Positions 32,801 through 43,548 are shown, counted from the first letter of the stretch. The stretch: DNA of 64,000 nucleotides from Mesorhabditis belari (GCA_958450365.1 CAUEEP010000901.1:186001-250000), one strand, 5' to 3'. Numbers and translations are program-made. The notes: a model not told the origin generated them from the sequence alone.

Positions 32801-35740
32801 GGAACGGGAATCGCACATGACGGCTCACAACGCGATGCGCATGGCCCAACCCATTGCTCTTTTGACGAACAAACTGCAAATCACAAATTGATCAGCTTTT
32901 ATCATCATCAAATTTCATTACAAGAACTCTTTCCAAACCAAATCAGCTCAAATTCTTGAACAATTTTTTTTTGTCAAATTTTGATCAGCATAGACCAACC
33001 GTTGAACACCGGCTTTGGCTGAGGCTGAGGGGAATTCGAAGGCAACTGCTGGAAGGCTGAAACTCGAATTAAACCCAATAATAATTCTGAAGTTTTAAAC
33101 AGATATTTTTGGGTAATTCTTAATTTTAACGACTAGCTTTACTGAAAACGAACCACCAAATCCGGGTGATGGCTGTGGAACGGGTTGTATCATCGGTGCC
33201 GGGAATTCGGAGCCTAAAATGATAAGCTCAATAACAGAAATCTTGCTTATTTATTTATTTTAGTTTAGTTTATTTATAAGTTTTAAGATTATATTTTTGA
33301 TATTTTTAAAATCAAACTTTTATATTTAACTATCCATAGCGCCAAAGTTTGAGTTCGGTTGCGGGCAAGGAATTTGTGGAGTGATTTTGTGGTGAGGGAT
33401 GGCAATTTGTGGAGGGATTTTGTGGTGAGGGAAAGGAAAACTTTAGCAACTCATTTTTCCATTCAACTTTTACGTTACGATTTTGTGATTTCTTTACGTT
33501 ACTTTTACGGATTTTTGAATAATGAATTAGTTTTTGAAAATTGACCTCCAAATCCTGCATTTCTTGACGGTCCTTCATTGTTCATTGGCCCTTGTTGACC
33601 TAACAAATTTTGATATGAAATATTTAATAGAAATTAGATATTTATTGCCCTAATTTCGGTCGACTTTTGCACAAAAACGTTTAACCAAAAAATTTACATG
33701 TCCATTTGTTGAGGGATGAAGATTTAGCATAGCTTTACTTCTAACGAGTTACTTCTAACTCGAGGTATAGGAATTGAATCGACTTGTAATTGCTTTTAAA
33801 AGAATCCTCATTAAATTTGGTTGTAGAAAAGTAGACTTGGTTTTGTATACTTATGTATTGGAAGATAGAGGAAATTTGAGTCGAAGTTGACCTTCTAAAG
33901 TATAGGGTACACTAGTATACCCTATACTTTAGAGGGTAAACTATATAAACCAGTATAGGGTTGGTGAATTGAAAACTGCTAGCTATTGTCATAGGTGACA
34001 GTTTGAGCATTTTCTTCAAAAGAAACCCATTTTGGTGTCAATAGAAAAGTTGTAGAAAATCAAAAATCAAGCTTATATCCAAATTTTCAGAACAATTCAA
34101 AAACTGGTTCTCAAGAAATGCCAAATTTACGAATTTTCACAAAACTTGCATTTTAAGCGAAACTACTAAGTGTATCTTTTTGGAAATTTGGCTATAAGCC
34201 TAATTTTTGATTCTCTACAACTTTTCTATTGACACCAAAAGGGGTTTCTTTTGAAGAAAGTGCTCAAACTGTGCTGACAGCTGACATCTCCAGTCCTCCA
34301 TTTTTGAGTCTCACACTTGTCTCACACACAAACCAAAATCCTACTACGAAAGAGGAATCCGCAAATTGCTTGTAAAATGGGCAGAAGTCGTTAATAATAA
34401 TGGAGATTATTTCGAATGAATTCATGGTTTTATGTTTAATAAAATTTTAGTTCAAAGTCCGGCAGTTCTCAATTCACCAACCCAATAGAAAGTACTAATC
34501 AAATTTGCAGGATTACTTGACTCGTTACTCACTTTTCAACAAGTTTCCCCTCCTTTTTGAGGGTATTTTGAGGGTATTCAAGTGCTTTTGTTGGATTCAC
34601 ATCCGGTTTTTAACGTCATTAAGCTTTTTTTTGGTCTATAACTATTATTTAAAGTCTTTGAAAGTCTTTAAAAACTTGGCGATTTTGCTATCAGAGAGTT
34701 GACAAATCCGAAAAAATGAAAAATTTTGTTTAAAAGGGTTCTTCTATTGGAATAAATACGGTAGATTTAGGAAACTTCAAGTTTCATTTCATTTTAAACC
34801 TCCAAATCCAGGTTGTCCTTGGGGTCCTTGATTTGCTGGTGGTTGATTGTTCATCAAAGGTTGTTGTGGTCCTTGATCTAAAGACTTCTTATTGCAATAA
34901 ATCCTTGTAGATGTAGTAGATTAGATCCTTTTTATTGACGAACCACCTCCAAATCCCGGCTTTGAATTTGGTGGCGGTTGGGGGAAGTTCATTGGTGGTT
35001 GTTGAGGTGGCGCACCTGAGAAACTTATTGAAATGAGTTTTTGATAAGCAAAGTGTAATTATACCTGGCAAACCCTCAAATCTGGATTCATCTTGTTGAT
35101 CGGCTGGCAGAAATGCGGAAGGTGAGGGAAAGTCTGAGCCTTCGCCTATTTATTAGAAATTGATGGTATAAAACTCGATAGCAGAACTGCACCAATTTGA
35201 TCTAGTCCAGGTAGGCTGGATTGATTCAATTGGTTCAGCCTGGGATCCAGCTCCAAGTTAGACTTATAGTTCGTAACAAAATTCATAATAATATGGCCTA
35301 GACTTGAGTCTGGCTCTGAAGTAAGAAGGCCGGCAGAGCTCATGATATTCAAGTTCCACTATACTAACAAGTTGGGTTAACTATAAGTAATAGTTAGGTC
35401 TTCTCCTTCTCCTAATTGTTAGCCCTTCTCCTTCACCTAATAGTTAGTCCTTCTCCTTTTCCTAATCGTTAGGCCTTCTCCTTCTAATAGCTAGCCCTTC
35501 TCCTACTCCCAACCATTAGCTCTTCTCCTTCTACTATGAGTACCTCTTTTCACTAGTAAAAAAACAGATTTGGGTCCCTTGTAAGTAGAAATATTCAATT
35601 TTTGATTCAAACAAACCCCCGAATCCGGCAGATCCATGGAATCGACCTCCTCTACCTTCATCCATTCCCATTCCTCTTCGATCTCCATGATGTTGAGCAA
35701 AACCAACAGCGAAAAGAATAGAAACGATTGTAATCCACAT
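29819..35740 (-). CDS. Secreted two-domain TIL protease-inhibitor-like protein (315 aa)
   Basis: Eleven minus-strand exons join in phase: 35740-35617, 35145-35065, 35015-34944, 34877-34800, 33599-33546, 33213-33154, 33056-33000, 32873-32797, 31913-31796, 31754-31681, 29971-29819. A signal peptide (MWITIVSILFAVGFA) leads into a low-complexity Pro/Gln/Asn/Gly region in which each small exon ends in a PGFGG-type unit. Two TIL (trypsin-inhibitor-like, Ascaris type) domains follow, each with ten cysteines split over two exons: first ..CEPSC..VPQ|ICTADCFQGCQC.., second CGMNEEWVTCGTRCEPSC..|LCNFACFQGCQC... It ends in a Gly/Asp/Met tail. TIL domains usually inhibit serine proteases extracellularly; the function here is inferred. 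The repeated small symmetric exons suggest growth by exon duplication. The ORF at 33330-33578 looks Pro-rich but is not needed for phase. Confidence 0.88.
30055..30495. repeat. Two MITE family C units
   Basis: Units at about 30055-30268 and 30283-30495, each with CTATCGATGTGGGGTCGGAA and the CTCTAATAGT / ACTATTAGAG ends, in the last intron of the 315-aa TIL gene. Same family as 25420-26215. Confidence 0.65.
31010..31500. repeat. Hairpin element in TIL gene intron
   Basis: 31187-31494 is a near-perfect palindrome (AGCCCATTATGAATGAGTGG.. / CCACTCATTCATAATGGGCT). Outer ATATGTCGTAGCC at 31010 is answered by GGCTACGACATAT at 31488-31500, so an extra arm segment is present on the left only. Confidence 0.7.
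32025..32640. repeat. Composite family A repeat, inverted relative to 17.1-17.9 kb
   Basis: Linker with GACAGACAAACGGACGGAC (about 32148) followed by the hairpin GGGGGTGAGACAAATGCGAC (32279) to GTCGCATTTGTCTCACCCCC (32639). It matches 17440-17700 plus 17123-17466 in reverse order and orientation. It lies between exons 8 and 9 of the 315-aa TIL gene. Confidence 0.7.
33956..34485. repeat. Mariner-derived MITE, family M, copy 2
   Basis: Ends GGGTTGGTGAATTGAAAACT and TTCTCAATTCACCAACCC in an intron of the 315-aa TIL gene, 530 bp, with internal foldback arms as at 21600-22127. Opposite orientation to copies at 41977 and 52410, judged from the ATTATTATTGACGACTTCTG tract. Confidence 0.78.
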
Positions 35741-36480
35741 TTTTTGAAGAATATCTTTTCCCAAAAATCTCTCCTTTTGTCCCGAATTTAAATGTGAATC
35801 GCTCAATGTTTTGACGGAAAAAAATTCGAAATGATGAACAGCGCACGTTTGATTTGAAATGATTTACAGGCAATTCAAGGGATCATCAAATCAAATTCGA
35901 TACAATTTCTCGAATTCAAAAGTTATTCGATGCAAATTCCCGTAAAGGAAACATCAATTCGAGCAAACATCGTTTTAGGCCACAATTCAACCATTTCTCC
36001 TTTCAACTATTCTAGAGTTTCTTCTCTCAAATAGCTTGTTTTCTAAAAAGTGTCAACTGTTGAAAACCCACCGTGATTTGTTAAGTTTTAACCCGAATTG
36101 ATGTTTGCATCATCAACATCATCGTCAACATCAAGTTTCCTACAAACGATAGCTTTCAAACAAAATCAATCGATTCATTTCCAAAAACGATCAAACTGAG
36201 CTGTTGATTGAATTCGGATTTGCATTGACACCTCTTCACAGATCCGAATTGACTTGAGGCGGAACTGGATCACAAGAGAGTTCACGTTTTAGGCCACAAT
36301 TCAACCATTTCTCCTTTCAACTATTCTAGAGTTTCTTCTCTCTTGTTTTCTAAAAAGTGTCAACTGTTGAAAACTCACCGTGATTTGCTAAGCTTTTATC
36401 CAAGCTTATCTTTTTTCTTTTCCCTTTCCGCCGTTTTAGCACAAATTTTATCGATTTCAATCTATCTTTGCTTGATTTAT
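35741..36480. other. Intergenic between two TIL genes; short direct duplication
   Basis: Upstream region of the 315-aa TIL gene; no TATA box as clear as at its three relatives. A block GTTTTAGGCCACAATTCAAC..TCTAGAGTTTCTTCTCTC occurs at about 35971 and again at 36284. Confidence 0.5.
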
Positions 36481-36497
36481 CTACGCTCAAATGTTAG

Positions 36498-37120
36498 CCG
36501 GATAGGATTGGATTGGATTGGATTGGATTGGATTGGACTGGATTGGATTGGATTGGATTGGATTGGATCGGATCGGATCGGATTCAATTCGATGAATGAT
36601 CTCATCGGATTATCGAATAGCAAGTCTAACGCGTAGTAAAAACTAATTTCAACTGAATCATGTTGCATTTTAATGTCTACTTATCGTTTCTTCTTGGCTC
36701 AGATTACGGTAGCTGAGGTGTACTCTAAGAGATCCTCCAAGAGATACCCCCCGGTGACTTTAGCTAGATCTCCGTGGTTTGCTCTTTATATTCCCAAGAG
36801 GTTATGTTACAAAAAGCTTTACAATTACGGTAGAAAGATGATCGGATAGTTTGCATTTGAAATAAAACCAAAAAGTAAATGCTAGGTACAAAAAGTATAA
36901 TCTTTGAGCTAATCCGATCCTTTCTGTCCGATGGATCGGATCGGCTCGGATTCAATTCGATAGAGGCTTTTATGGATAAATCCGAGATATCGATCGGATT
37001 GATCCAATAGGGATTTTGATCGGATCGGATTCAATCCGATAGAAGCTTTTGTCGGATCGGATCGGATCGTGTCATCATCCGAGGCAATCCGATCCGTTGT
37101 AATCCGGATTCGATCCATTG
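36498..37120. repeat. GGATT and GGATC simple-repeat tracts
   Basis: 36500-36585 is mainly (GGATT)n passing into (CGGAT)n. Related CGGAT-rich sequence continues at 36905-37110. Open frames here (ISIYLCL.. / IGLDWIGLDWIGL) are artefacts of the repeat. Confidence 0.7.
36690..36840. repeat. Left copy of inverted pair flanking the 180-aa TIL gene
   Basis: Shares GATTACGGTAGCTGAGGTGT, AGATCT-region and GAGGTTATGTTACAAAAA..TACGGTAGAA with the inverse sequence at 40645-40810. TACGGTAG occurs at both ends of each copy, so each is probably a TIR element. Confidence 0.55.
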
Positions 37121-37193
37121 GATTGCAAGTCTGATTGTTATGCATTCTCGTCATAAACTTGCGCATCAACAAGTTCAAATCAATATTTATTCT

Positions 37194-39276
37194 CTAATCA
37201 TCTCCACCCATATCTCCACCCATATCTCCTCCATCCATCATTCCTGGGCATTGCTGAAGGATATCACAAGTTCCATCGGGTTGTCGGAAGAATCCTTGTT
37301 GGCATTGGCATCCTTGGAAGCAGCCGGTTGTGCAAACCTGAAAAAGAAAAGTAGGAGAATAAAATAACTTTGTAAAACTATCGTCACCGATAATTTCCAT
37401 TCGATTATCTCAATTTTTGATATAATTGAGAAATGGGATCATAGAATGAAACGAAAATTGAGCTGTTTGAATGAAAACTGGCGCTAGGGGAAGGGAAAGA
37501 GGCGAGGGCTGGCGCTGAATGAAAACTGGCGCTGAAGGAAAACTGGCGCTGAATGAAAACTGGTGCTAGCTGGCGCTGAGTGAAAACTGGCGCTAGAAAA
37601 CGCTTTAATAACGGTAGTTTTTCAAAAATGAATCTCTTTTAAAAGCAAATTCCCGTAATCAAGCCTATTAGCTGAATATCAATTTCGAATTGACAACCTG
37701 TGGAACTGGATTGTCGCAAGAGGGCTCACATTGAGATCCGCAGTTCATCCATTGCTCGTTGATGGCGCACGCTGGAAACTCATTCCTTTGCAAAATCATT
37801 TAATTAAAAATTTTAATCTAACTTTAAGCAACTTTAAGCAACTTTAAAACGTTCAAAAATTCAAACACTTCAAGCATTTTTAATTAGATTTAAGGCTTTA
37901 AGACTTATTAAGTATTAACTGATTGATGGTGTTGCCATAGGAGGACAGTTCTCAGCCGTATCACACGTCCCATCGGCTTTACGCACCAATCCCGGAAGAC
38001 ATTGACATCCGTTTTGACAGTTCACTGTACAGAACTGAAAAGAAATGAATTGAAAATTGAGTTCAATGTCGGATTTTTGCCTAATTGTATTCATAAATTA
38101 CGTTGTTCACTCAAATTCTCAAGAGTTTACTTCAAAATCGCTATTTTTATATCATCAAACTTTCATTTCGTTTATGAAAAAAATCATTACTATAGATAAA
38201 ATGAAATAATTTGGATGAAAGCTAGCTTAGTGTTGGGCTGTTGAAGCTAAATATTCTTCGGATATCATTGGATGCGCCAAGTCTTTCTCTGTCGATTGGT
38301 ATAAAAACTATTTGAATTGAACAGCCCAACTACAAGAAATTTGAGCAAAGTTGTCAGCGGGGCAGGGTTGGGGACCAAACGCCCGTCCTTGCCATCGGAA
38401 TCAACTTTGAGCCAAATACTTGGTGTTAGGGTGTTCAATTCAAATCTTCTTTGTATCATTGGATGCGCCAAGTCTTTCTCTGTCGATTGGTATAAAAACT
38501 ATTTGAATTGAACAGCCCAACACCAAGATATTTGAGTTTAAAGTTGAATTGCCAATGGTAAAGGGGGGCGCGAGCCCACAAACCCCCCCCCTCCATTGAC
38601 AATCTAACTGGCTCAATATCTTGGTGTTAGGGTGTTCAATTTAAATCTTCTTGGTATCATTGGATGCGCCAAGTCTTTCTCTGTCAATTAGTACAAAAAC
38701 AATTCAAATTGAACAGCCCAACACCAAGATATTTGAGTTTAAAGTTAGATTGTCAATGGCAGAGGGGGCGGGTTTGTGGAGCAGTAAAAAAAGAAAAAGG
38801 GTAGCGGTAAAAATATCTACGAACCATGGGTTTTTGATTGTCACAAGTGGCTTCACAGCTCGACGCGCACAAGCCAACCCATTGCTCGTTCACGTTGCAC
38901 GCTGAACTTGTGTTTTGAGAGTATTTTCACTGTTTGAGTTGGATTATTCTTGAAAAAAAATCTAACTTTAAACTGATCACTACCAAAAAAGTAAAGAATT
39001 TTTTGGCTTCAGTTTCACCTAGACGCATCATGATCTATTCCAGTAATCTCAAAACATTTTTGGCGGTTTAGCAAAGCCATTTTTGAATGGAACTCTTCTT
39101 CATTTAGTCTAAAAATAAACAAAACTCAAAACAAAAACAAAACCTTGAGGAGGTGAGCCTAAATCGATTTGTCCGGGATTCACAAGCACTTCCCCGACAT
39201 CATGCGGATCCGCGATTTGTTGCGGAAATTGGGCAAATCCAACGACGAACAAAGCCGAAAAGACGACACTTCTCAT
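37194..39276 (-). CDS. Secreted two-domain TIL protease-inhibitor-like protein (180 aa)
   Basis: Five minus-strand exons in phase: 39276-39144, 38901-38825, 38034-37920, 37771-37698, 37337-37194. The signal peptide is MRSVVFSALFVVGFAQ; a short acidic linker follows. Two TIL domains with ten cysteines each come next: CNVNEQWVGLCASSCEATC | FCTVNCQNGCQCLPGL.. and CAINEQWMNCGSQCEPSC | VCTTGCFQGCQCQQGFFRQ. The C-terminal tail is GGDMGGDMGGDD. Exon boundaries fall at the same domain positions as in the 315-aa gene (split between Cys4 and Cys5), showing common origin. A TATA box lies 43 bp upstream of the ATG. Probably an extracellular serine-protease inhibitor; the target is unknown. Confidence 0.9.
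38228..38732. repeat. Three tandemly placed short MITEs in a TIL gene intron
   Basis: Copies at about 38228-38336, 38420-38528 and 38622-38730 share ATTGGATGCGCCAAGTCTTT and ends GGTGTTAGGGTGTTCAATT / AATTGAACAGCCCAACACC. Spacers are variable G/C-rich (for example GGGGGGCGCGAGCC). The same family occurs at 7579-7687. Confidence 0.68.
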
Positions 39277-39318
39277 GGTTGAGAGATCAAGAATCTGTCC
39301 TTCTTCAAAATCCACAAA

Positions 39319-39327
39319 TATTTATAG
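39319..39327 (-). promoter_or_regulatory. TATA box of the 180-aa TIL gene
   Basis: CTATAAATA on the minus strand, 43 bp upstream of the start codon. The same word stands about 30 bp upstream of both 79-aa TIL genes. Confidence 0.6.
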
Positions 39328-39651
39328 ATCTCTGAAATGGAAATGTTTTGACTGCTTTATTTCAAAACATTTGATTTCGGCTCTGGATTTCGATCGCTGG
39401 ATTCGATGTGAGCTTTGAAACAAACAAGCGTTTCAATTTTGAATCTCATATTTCTTGAAGAAAGTTCAATGAAATGCCTAAAAGGTTGTTTGATTCATGG
39501 ATAAATAAAAGCACGGTTGTAATTAGAGCCAGAAAAGCTCGTGACGAAACTCGTCGATTGGTTAAAGACTACCGTTGTTCAACATGGACTACCGCAAAAA
39601 GATGTCGCTTCGGGTGTCAAATGGAAAAGTGTAAGTAAAAAGTGTGAAAGC

Positions 39652-39706
39652 AGGCTTAGGCTTAGGCTTTAGGCTCAGGCTTAGGCTTAGGCTTAGGCTT
39701 AGGCTC
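39652..39706 (+). repeat. Interstitial telomere-type repeat
   Basis: About nine near-perfect GCTTAG/TTAGGC hexamers, the nematode telomere unit, in one orientation. It lies upstream of the 180-aa TIL gene. Confidence 0.7.
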
Positions 39707-39967
39707 TTGGGCTGGCCGCTATCTAGGATGTTAGAATTTAGGACCAAACTGGCTCAGGACCAAGCCAATACTAGATCAGGCCCTGGCCTGGCCTAATAGC
39801 AAAGTCAGTTAAAGCCCTGGATTTGTTATCGTTTCTAGGATCAAACTGAATCAAGTAGAGGATAAGCTGACTAGGCACAGACAGCCGACTTCTTTTAGGC
39901 AAAATATAACTATATTTGATTCAAAGAAAGCCTAAACTGAGAGAATTCTTTCGGCATGAGAATTTTC

Positions 39968-40062
39968 GAATTCTCAAAAAAGAAATTCATTCCAAAATCT
40001 TCTTGAAACACATTTGTAGAATCTTCGAGCTAATACTAACCTCAAGCTTGGGTAACTAAACC
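39968..40062 (-). ncRNA. SL RNA gene, SL1-like variant
   Basis: The minus-strand 22-nt leader (40062-40041) starts GGTTTAGTTACCC and ends AAGCTTGAG, differing from SL1 at two positions, and is followed by an intact GT donor (GTTAGTATTAG). An Sm-like site (AGATTTTGGAATG) and a 3' hairpin (GAATTTCT..AGAATTC) complete a 95-nt SL RNA. Upstream, TCTGGTACACGGGGTAGAG and GAAAGCGGCTAACAAAGTC match sequence upstream of the other SL genes in the window and may be the snRNA-type PSE. The leader part of an SL RNA is donated to the 5' ends of mRNAs by trans-splicing. Confidence 0.72.
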
Positions 40063-40644
40063 GACTTTGTTAGCCGCTTTCTTGCTATGCCTCTACCCCG
40101 TGTACCAGAAAGCGCGCGATTATGCACTTCTTCAAAGTACATTCTTTTTATGGGTTCGTTCAAAATTGATGGAAAAGTTATAAGCTTTATTACAAAAAAA
40201 AATCGAGAATCAATCTTTTGGACATTCTTTGAGTTTGATACACTTTTTGTTATGGCAAACGAATTGCAATTTACAATTGACAGCCTTGAAAGCACATCGC
40301 TGGGTAATTTTTAAACGATAGCATTTAGCCAAAACGATCAAAGTCCGTATTGATCAGCTATCAGAAAAACTCCGTAAACTACGTATTGATCAGAAATCAA
40401 TAACGGTCAATAACTTCAGAAAAACGGTATAATCAATAAAGCGTCAGTAATCGAGGATCTGGGTCTGCACAAGAACCCATTCACCATTCGTTTGTTCCAC
40501 ATTCTGAAACCACAATGTAACTTTGAAATAAACAGTGAAATATCTCTAAAGTTTACAACTAGAAAACTGATCAGAGATATTCCAATGCCCCACTTTATAG
40601 CCTTTTCTAGCCACCGTATCCAGCAATCCAGTTACAGTAACCCG

Positions 40645-40810
40645 AATAGAAGAGTTTCTACCGTAATTGTAAAGATTTTTGTAACATAACCTCTTGGGAA
40701 CATAAAGACCAAGCCAGAGATCTAGCTAGAGCCACAGTAGCTGGGGTATCCTTTAGAGTACACCTCAGCTACCGTAATCTGAGCCAAGAAGAAGCAATAA
40801 GTAGACGCCA
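40645..40810. repeat. Right copy of inverted pair flanking the 180-aa TIL gene
   Basis: Inverse of 36690-36840: TTTCTACCGTAATTGTAAAG, AACATAACCTCTTGGGAACA, CACCTCAGCTACCGTAATCT. Confidence 0.55.
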
Positions 40811-41169
40811 TAGATTAAAAAGCAATTTCTGGTACAGCTTTCTAAAACATTAGTAAATAGGTAGCACATAACTTTTTTTGGCAAAAAAATCTTTCTTTTG
40901 TTAATCATTTTTTCTTAAGCCTCAAAAACTATGAAAACAAACAAATAGCAAGTATCCTTTTCAACATTTTTGTGTCAAAAGTAAAACGGGAGAAATGAGT
41001 GATACTTGATTTGATAAATCTCATGATGAATCTTGATGAACAAAGAAATTAGAGCGAAAGTAACTCTACAGCGAGAAATGGGACCGACAAGGAGTAAAAA
41101 TGACGCTTTTAATCATTCTTGACAAAGCTTTTTATTGAATCAATATTTTTGAATAATCTTTTTTGTATT

Positions 41170-41970
41170 TATTGGGTTGGTGAATTGAAAATTGCCGGAC
41201 TTTGAACTAAAATTTATTCAACATAAAACCATCAAGTCATTCCAAATAATTTCTATTATTATTGACGACTTCTGCCCATTTTACAGGCAATTTGTGGATT
41301 CCTCTTTGGTGGTAGGATTTTGGTTTTGAATCGAAAAACTTTCAAAGCCAATTTTTGACTGCTTCTTCCGGATCGAAGTGTTCCAAAAGCTCATTACTCA
41401 TGGTCCGGAATAAATAGTAATCAAAAGGGGCGAGGTCCGGACTGTGTGGGGAATGCGCCAAAAGTTCCCAAACAAGGCTGCCGTAAATACTGTAATAGTA
41501 CCCCACCCCCCTCGTACAGTCACGTAGTCGCAAAAGTTTTTTAGTATTTCATTTTTTTCAAAGCGCCCGTACTTTCAAAAAAATGCGTCTTTGGTATCAA
41601 AAAATAGCTGAAATTCAGGGCTATTTTTTGATACCTAAGCGCGCATTGTAGCATAAACCAGTGTCGAGAAAAACTCGTTCAAAGCTAGACTACGCAACAC
41701 TCCGCATCGTCATTATGGGGGTGGGGCACTATTCCAGTATTTACGGTATTTATATTAGAGCGAGTCAGTTTTGCAACATGAGGGCGCGCGTTGTCGTGGG
41801 TGAGAACGATCTTTGACTTGGAGGGCCTATTCTTCTTGAACTTGAACTTGAAGACAAGAAGTTGAAGAAGCGTGTCAAGAGTTCTTTGATTCAAAGAAGC
41901 TGGCTTGGTACTTGCAGATTCGAAATCTTGCTGATCGATGGCAGAAGGTCGTAGAGAATGACGGAGAATG
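41170..41970. pseudogene. Mosaic of two mariner remnants
   Basis: Minus strand: left TIR GGGTTGGTGAATTGAAAATTG, then reading inward the transposase C-terminus (..[18 protein letters not shown]..), the LAHSPHSPDLAPFDYYLF motif with the third catalytic Asp, and IVLTHDNARPHVAKL with the second. A MITE (41484-41744) interrupts between these. Plus strand near 41850-41970: VEEACQEFFDSKKLAWYLQI and LADRWQKVVENDGE stop, the C-terminus of a different mariner in the opposite direction. Neither is functional. Confidence 0.75.
41484..41744. repeat. MITE nested in mariner remnant
   Basis: 30-bp inverted ends: TAAATACTGTAATAGTACCC..CACCCCC and GGGGGTGGGGC..CAGTATTTA. It interrupts the mariner between HDNARPHVAKL and WELLAHSPHSP. 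Confidence 0.7.
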
Positions 41971-41976
41971 AATATA

Positions 41977-42510
41977 TTGGGTTGGTGAATTGAAAACTGC
42001 GGGACTTTGAACTAAGATTTATTCAACATAAAACCATGAATTCATTCCAAATAATCTCCATTATTATTGACGACTTCTGCCCATTTTATAGGCAATTTGC
42101 GGATTCCTCTTTCGTGGTAGGATTTTGGTTTGTGTGTGAGACAAGTGTGAGACTCAAAAATCGAGGACTGGAGATGTCCTCCAAAAATGGAGGACAGTTT
42201 GAGCACTTTCTTCAAAAGAAACCCATTTTGGTGTCAATAGAAAAGTTGTAGAGAATCAAAAATCAGGTTTATAGCCAAGTTTCCAAAAAGATACACTTAG
42301 TAGTTTCGCTTAAAAGGCAAGTTTTGTGAAAATTCGTAAATTTGGCATTTCTTGAAAACCAGTTTTTGAATCGTTCTGAAAATTTGGATCTAAGCTTGAT
42401 TTTTGATTCTCTACAACTTTTCCATTGACACCAATGTCGGTTTCTTTGGAAGAAAGTGCTCAAACTGTGACATATGACAATAGCCCGCAGTTTTCAATTC
42501 ACCAATCCAA
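41977..42510. repeat. Mariner-derived MITE, family M, copy 3
   Basis: TTGGGTTGGTGAATTGAAAA to TTTTCAATTCACCAATCCAA, TA on both sides, with long internal foldback arms. It abuts the mariner mosaic. Confidence 0.8.
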
Positions 42511-42571
42511 TAATTAAAAAATAAAATTTATTCCAAAATTGCGTACTAAATCGAAAATTTTTGTGAACAAA

Positions 42572-43520
42572 TCAGACTTTCGGGCAATTTTTGAGGTTGA
42601 TACATTTCCCGTTGTGACGAAAGAAACCTGGTTTACATTTACAGCCCTGATAGCACTCATCTGTGCACACCTGAAAAGATCTTTTTGCATTTGAACTTGA
42701 ATTGAACAAGAGAATTGCTACAATTAGATTTAACAAGCACTCAAGAAAGACTTCAAAGCTTCATTTTGTCCTGAATTATCTCTATTACTTAAAAAGTTTC
42801 TAACAAACTTTGTTCCTTTCTCTTCCCCTTTCACTTCCCCTTTCTCTTCCCCCTTTTATTTCCTCTTTCTTCTCTGGCAAAAAGATGTTGGATAGCTTAG
42901 TGGCTAGAGCAATTAGCCCGGAAAGCAAGGGTTCAATCCTCTCTTCGGAAATCTTTCTTTCCCATTCTTTACTTTATTATGAGGAACATACTTCTGGGAC
43001 AGGTTGTCCACAACTTCCCTCACAAGGAGACGCACACGGGCCAGCCCAATGCTGATTTCTTCCACATTCTGAAAAAATGAACACAACGATTGTCAAACGT
43101 CAGGGCAAATGTCAAACGTCTTTTGATTTTTAAAGCTTTTTCTAATTTGCTTAGAAAATTTGCCTTTAACTGACTAACTCTGAGATTTTCGTGACTTCAT
43201 TTTATTCAACTTTTAACCTTGGCAGGAATTGAGTTTAAAAAAGGCTAAGAAAGAATTACGAGTTAAGGATTACAGTTTTGGAAATTCAATAACACCGATG
43301 CTAAACAATTGCCAAACAAGAATACTTGATGACCTTCTTGTTAACCAATTCTTTTCCTTGACTCAAAAATATGAAATCAATGCGAAATGCAACAAGATTA
43401 CGGTAAGAAAAAGGTAAATTTCTTAAAAAAATATCGAAATGACTAGTAAAACGAACCTTTCTTCTGTCTTTGTGCTAAACAGAAAGCGAATATGAGTAAA
43501 ATAATGATGATTCCCTTCAT
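42572..43520 (-). CDS. Secreted single-domain TIL inhibitor, tandem copy A (79 aa)
   Basis: Three minus-strand exons in phase: 43520-43457, 43068-42992, 42670-42572. The signal peptide is MKGIIIILLIFAFCLAQ, then one complete ten-cysteine TIL domain: CGRNQHWAGPCASPCEGSC..VPE | VCTDECYQGCKCKPGFFRHN..CINLKNC, ending PKV stop. At 79 aa this is the typical size of an Ascaris-type I8 inhibitor. The intron between exons 2 and 3 holds a SINE-like repeat that its sister copy also has. A TATA box lies about 30 bp upstream. A 14-bp minisatellite begins 114 bp upstream of the ATG. Confidence 0.9.
42810..42975 (+). repeat. tRNA-derived SINE-like repeat, copy 3
   Basis: Pyrimidine leader, CTCTGGCAAAAAGATG, A-box-like GGATAGCTTAGTGGCTAGAG, then GCCCGGAAAGCAAGGGTTCAATCC (B box GGTTCAATCC). 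Lies antisense in the intron of TIL copy A; the same insertion is in copy B. Confidence 0.65.
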
Positions 43521-43548
43521 TTTGTTGTCAAAATCGATCATTCACTCG

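Noticed and set aside
33330..33578. Extra Pro-rich exon of the 315-aa TIL gene
   Set aside because: Neighbouring exons already join in phase without it, and no acceptor/donor pair gives a frame matching the linker style.
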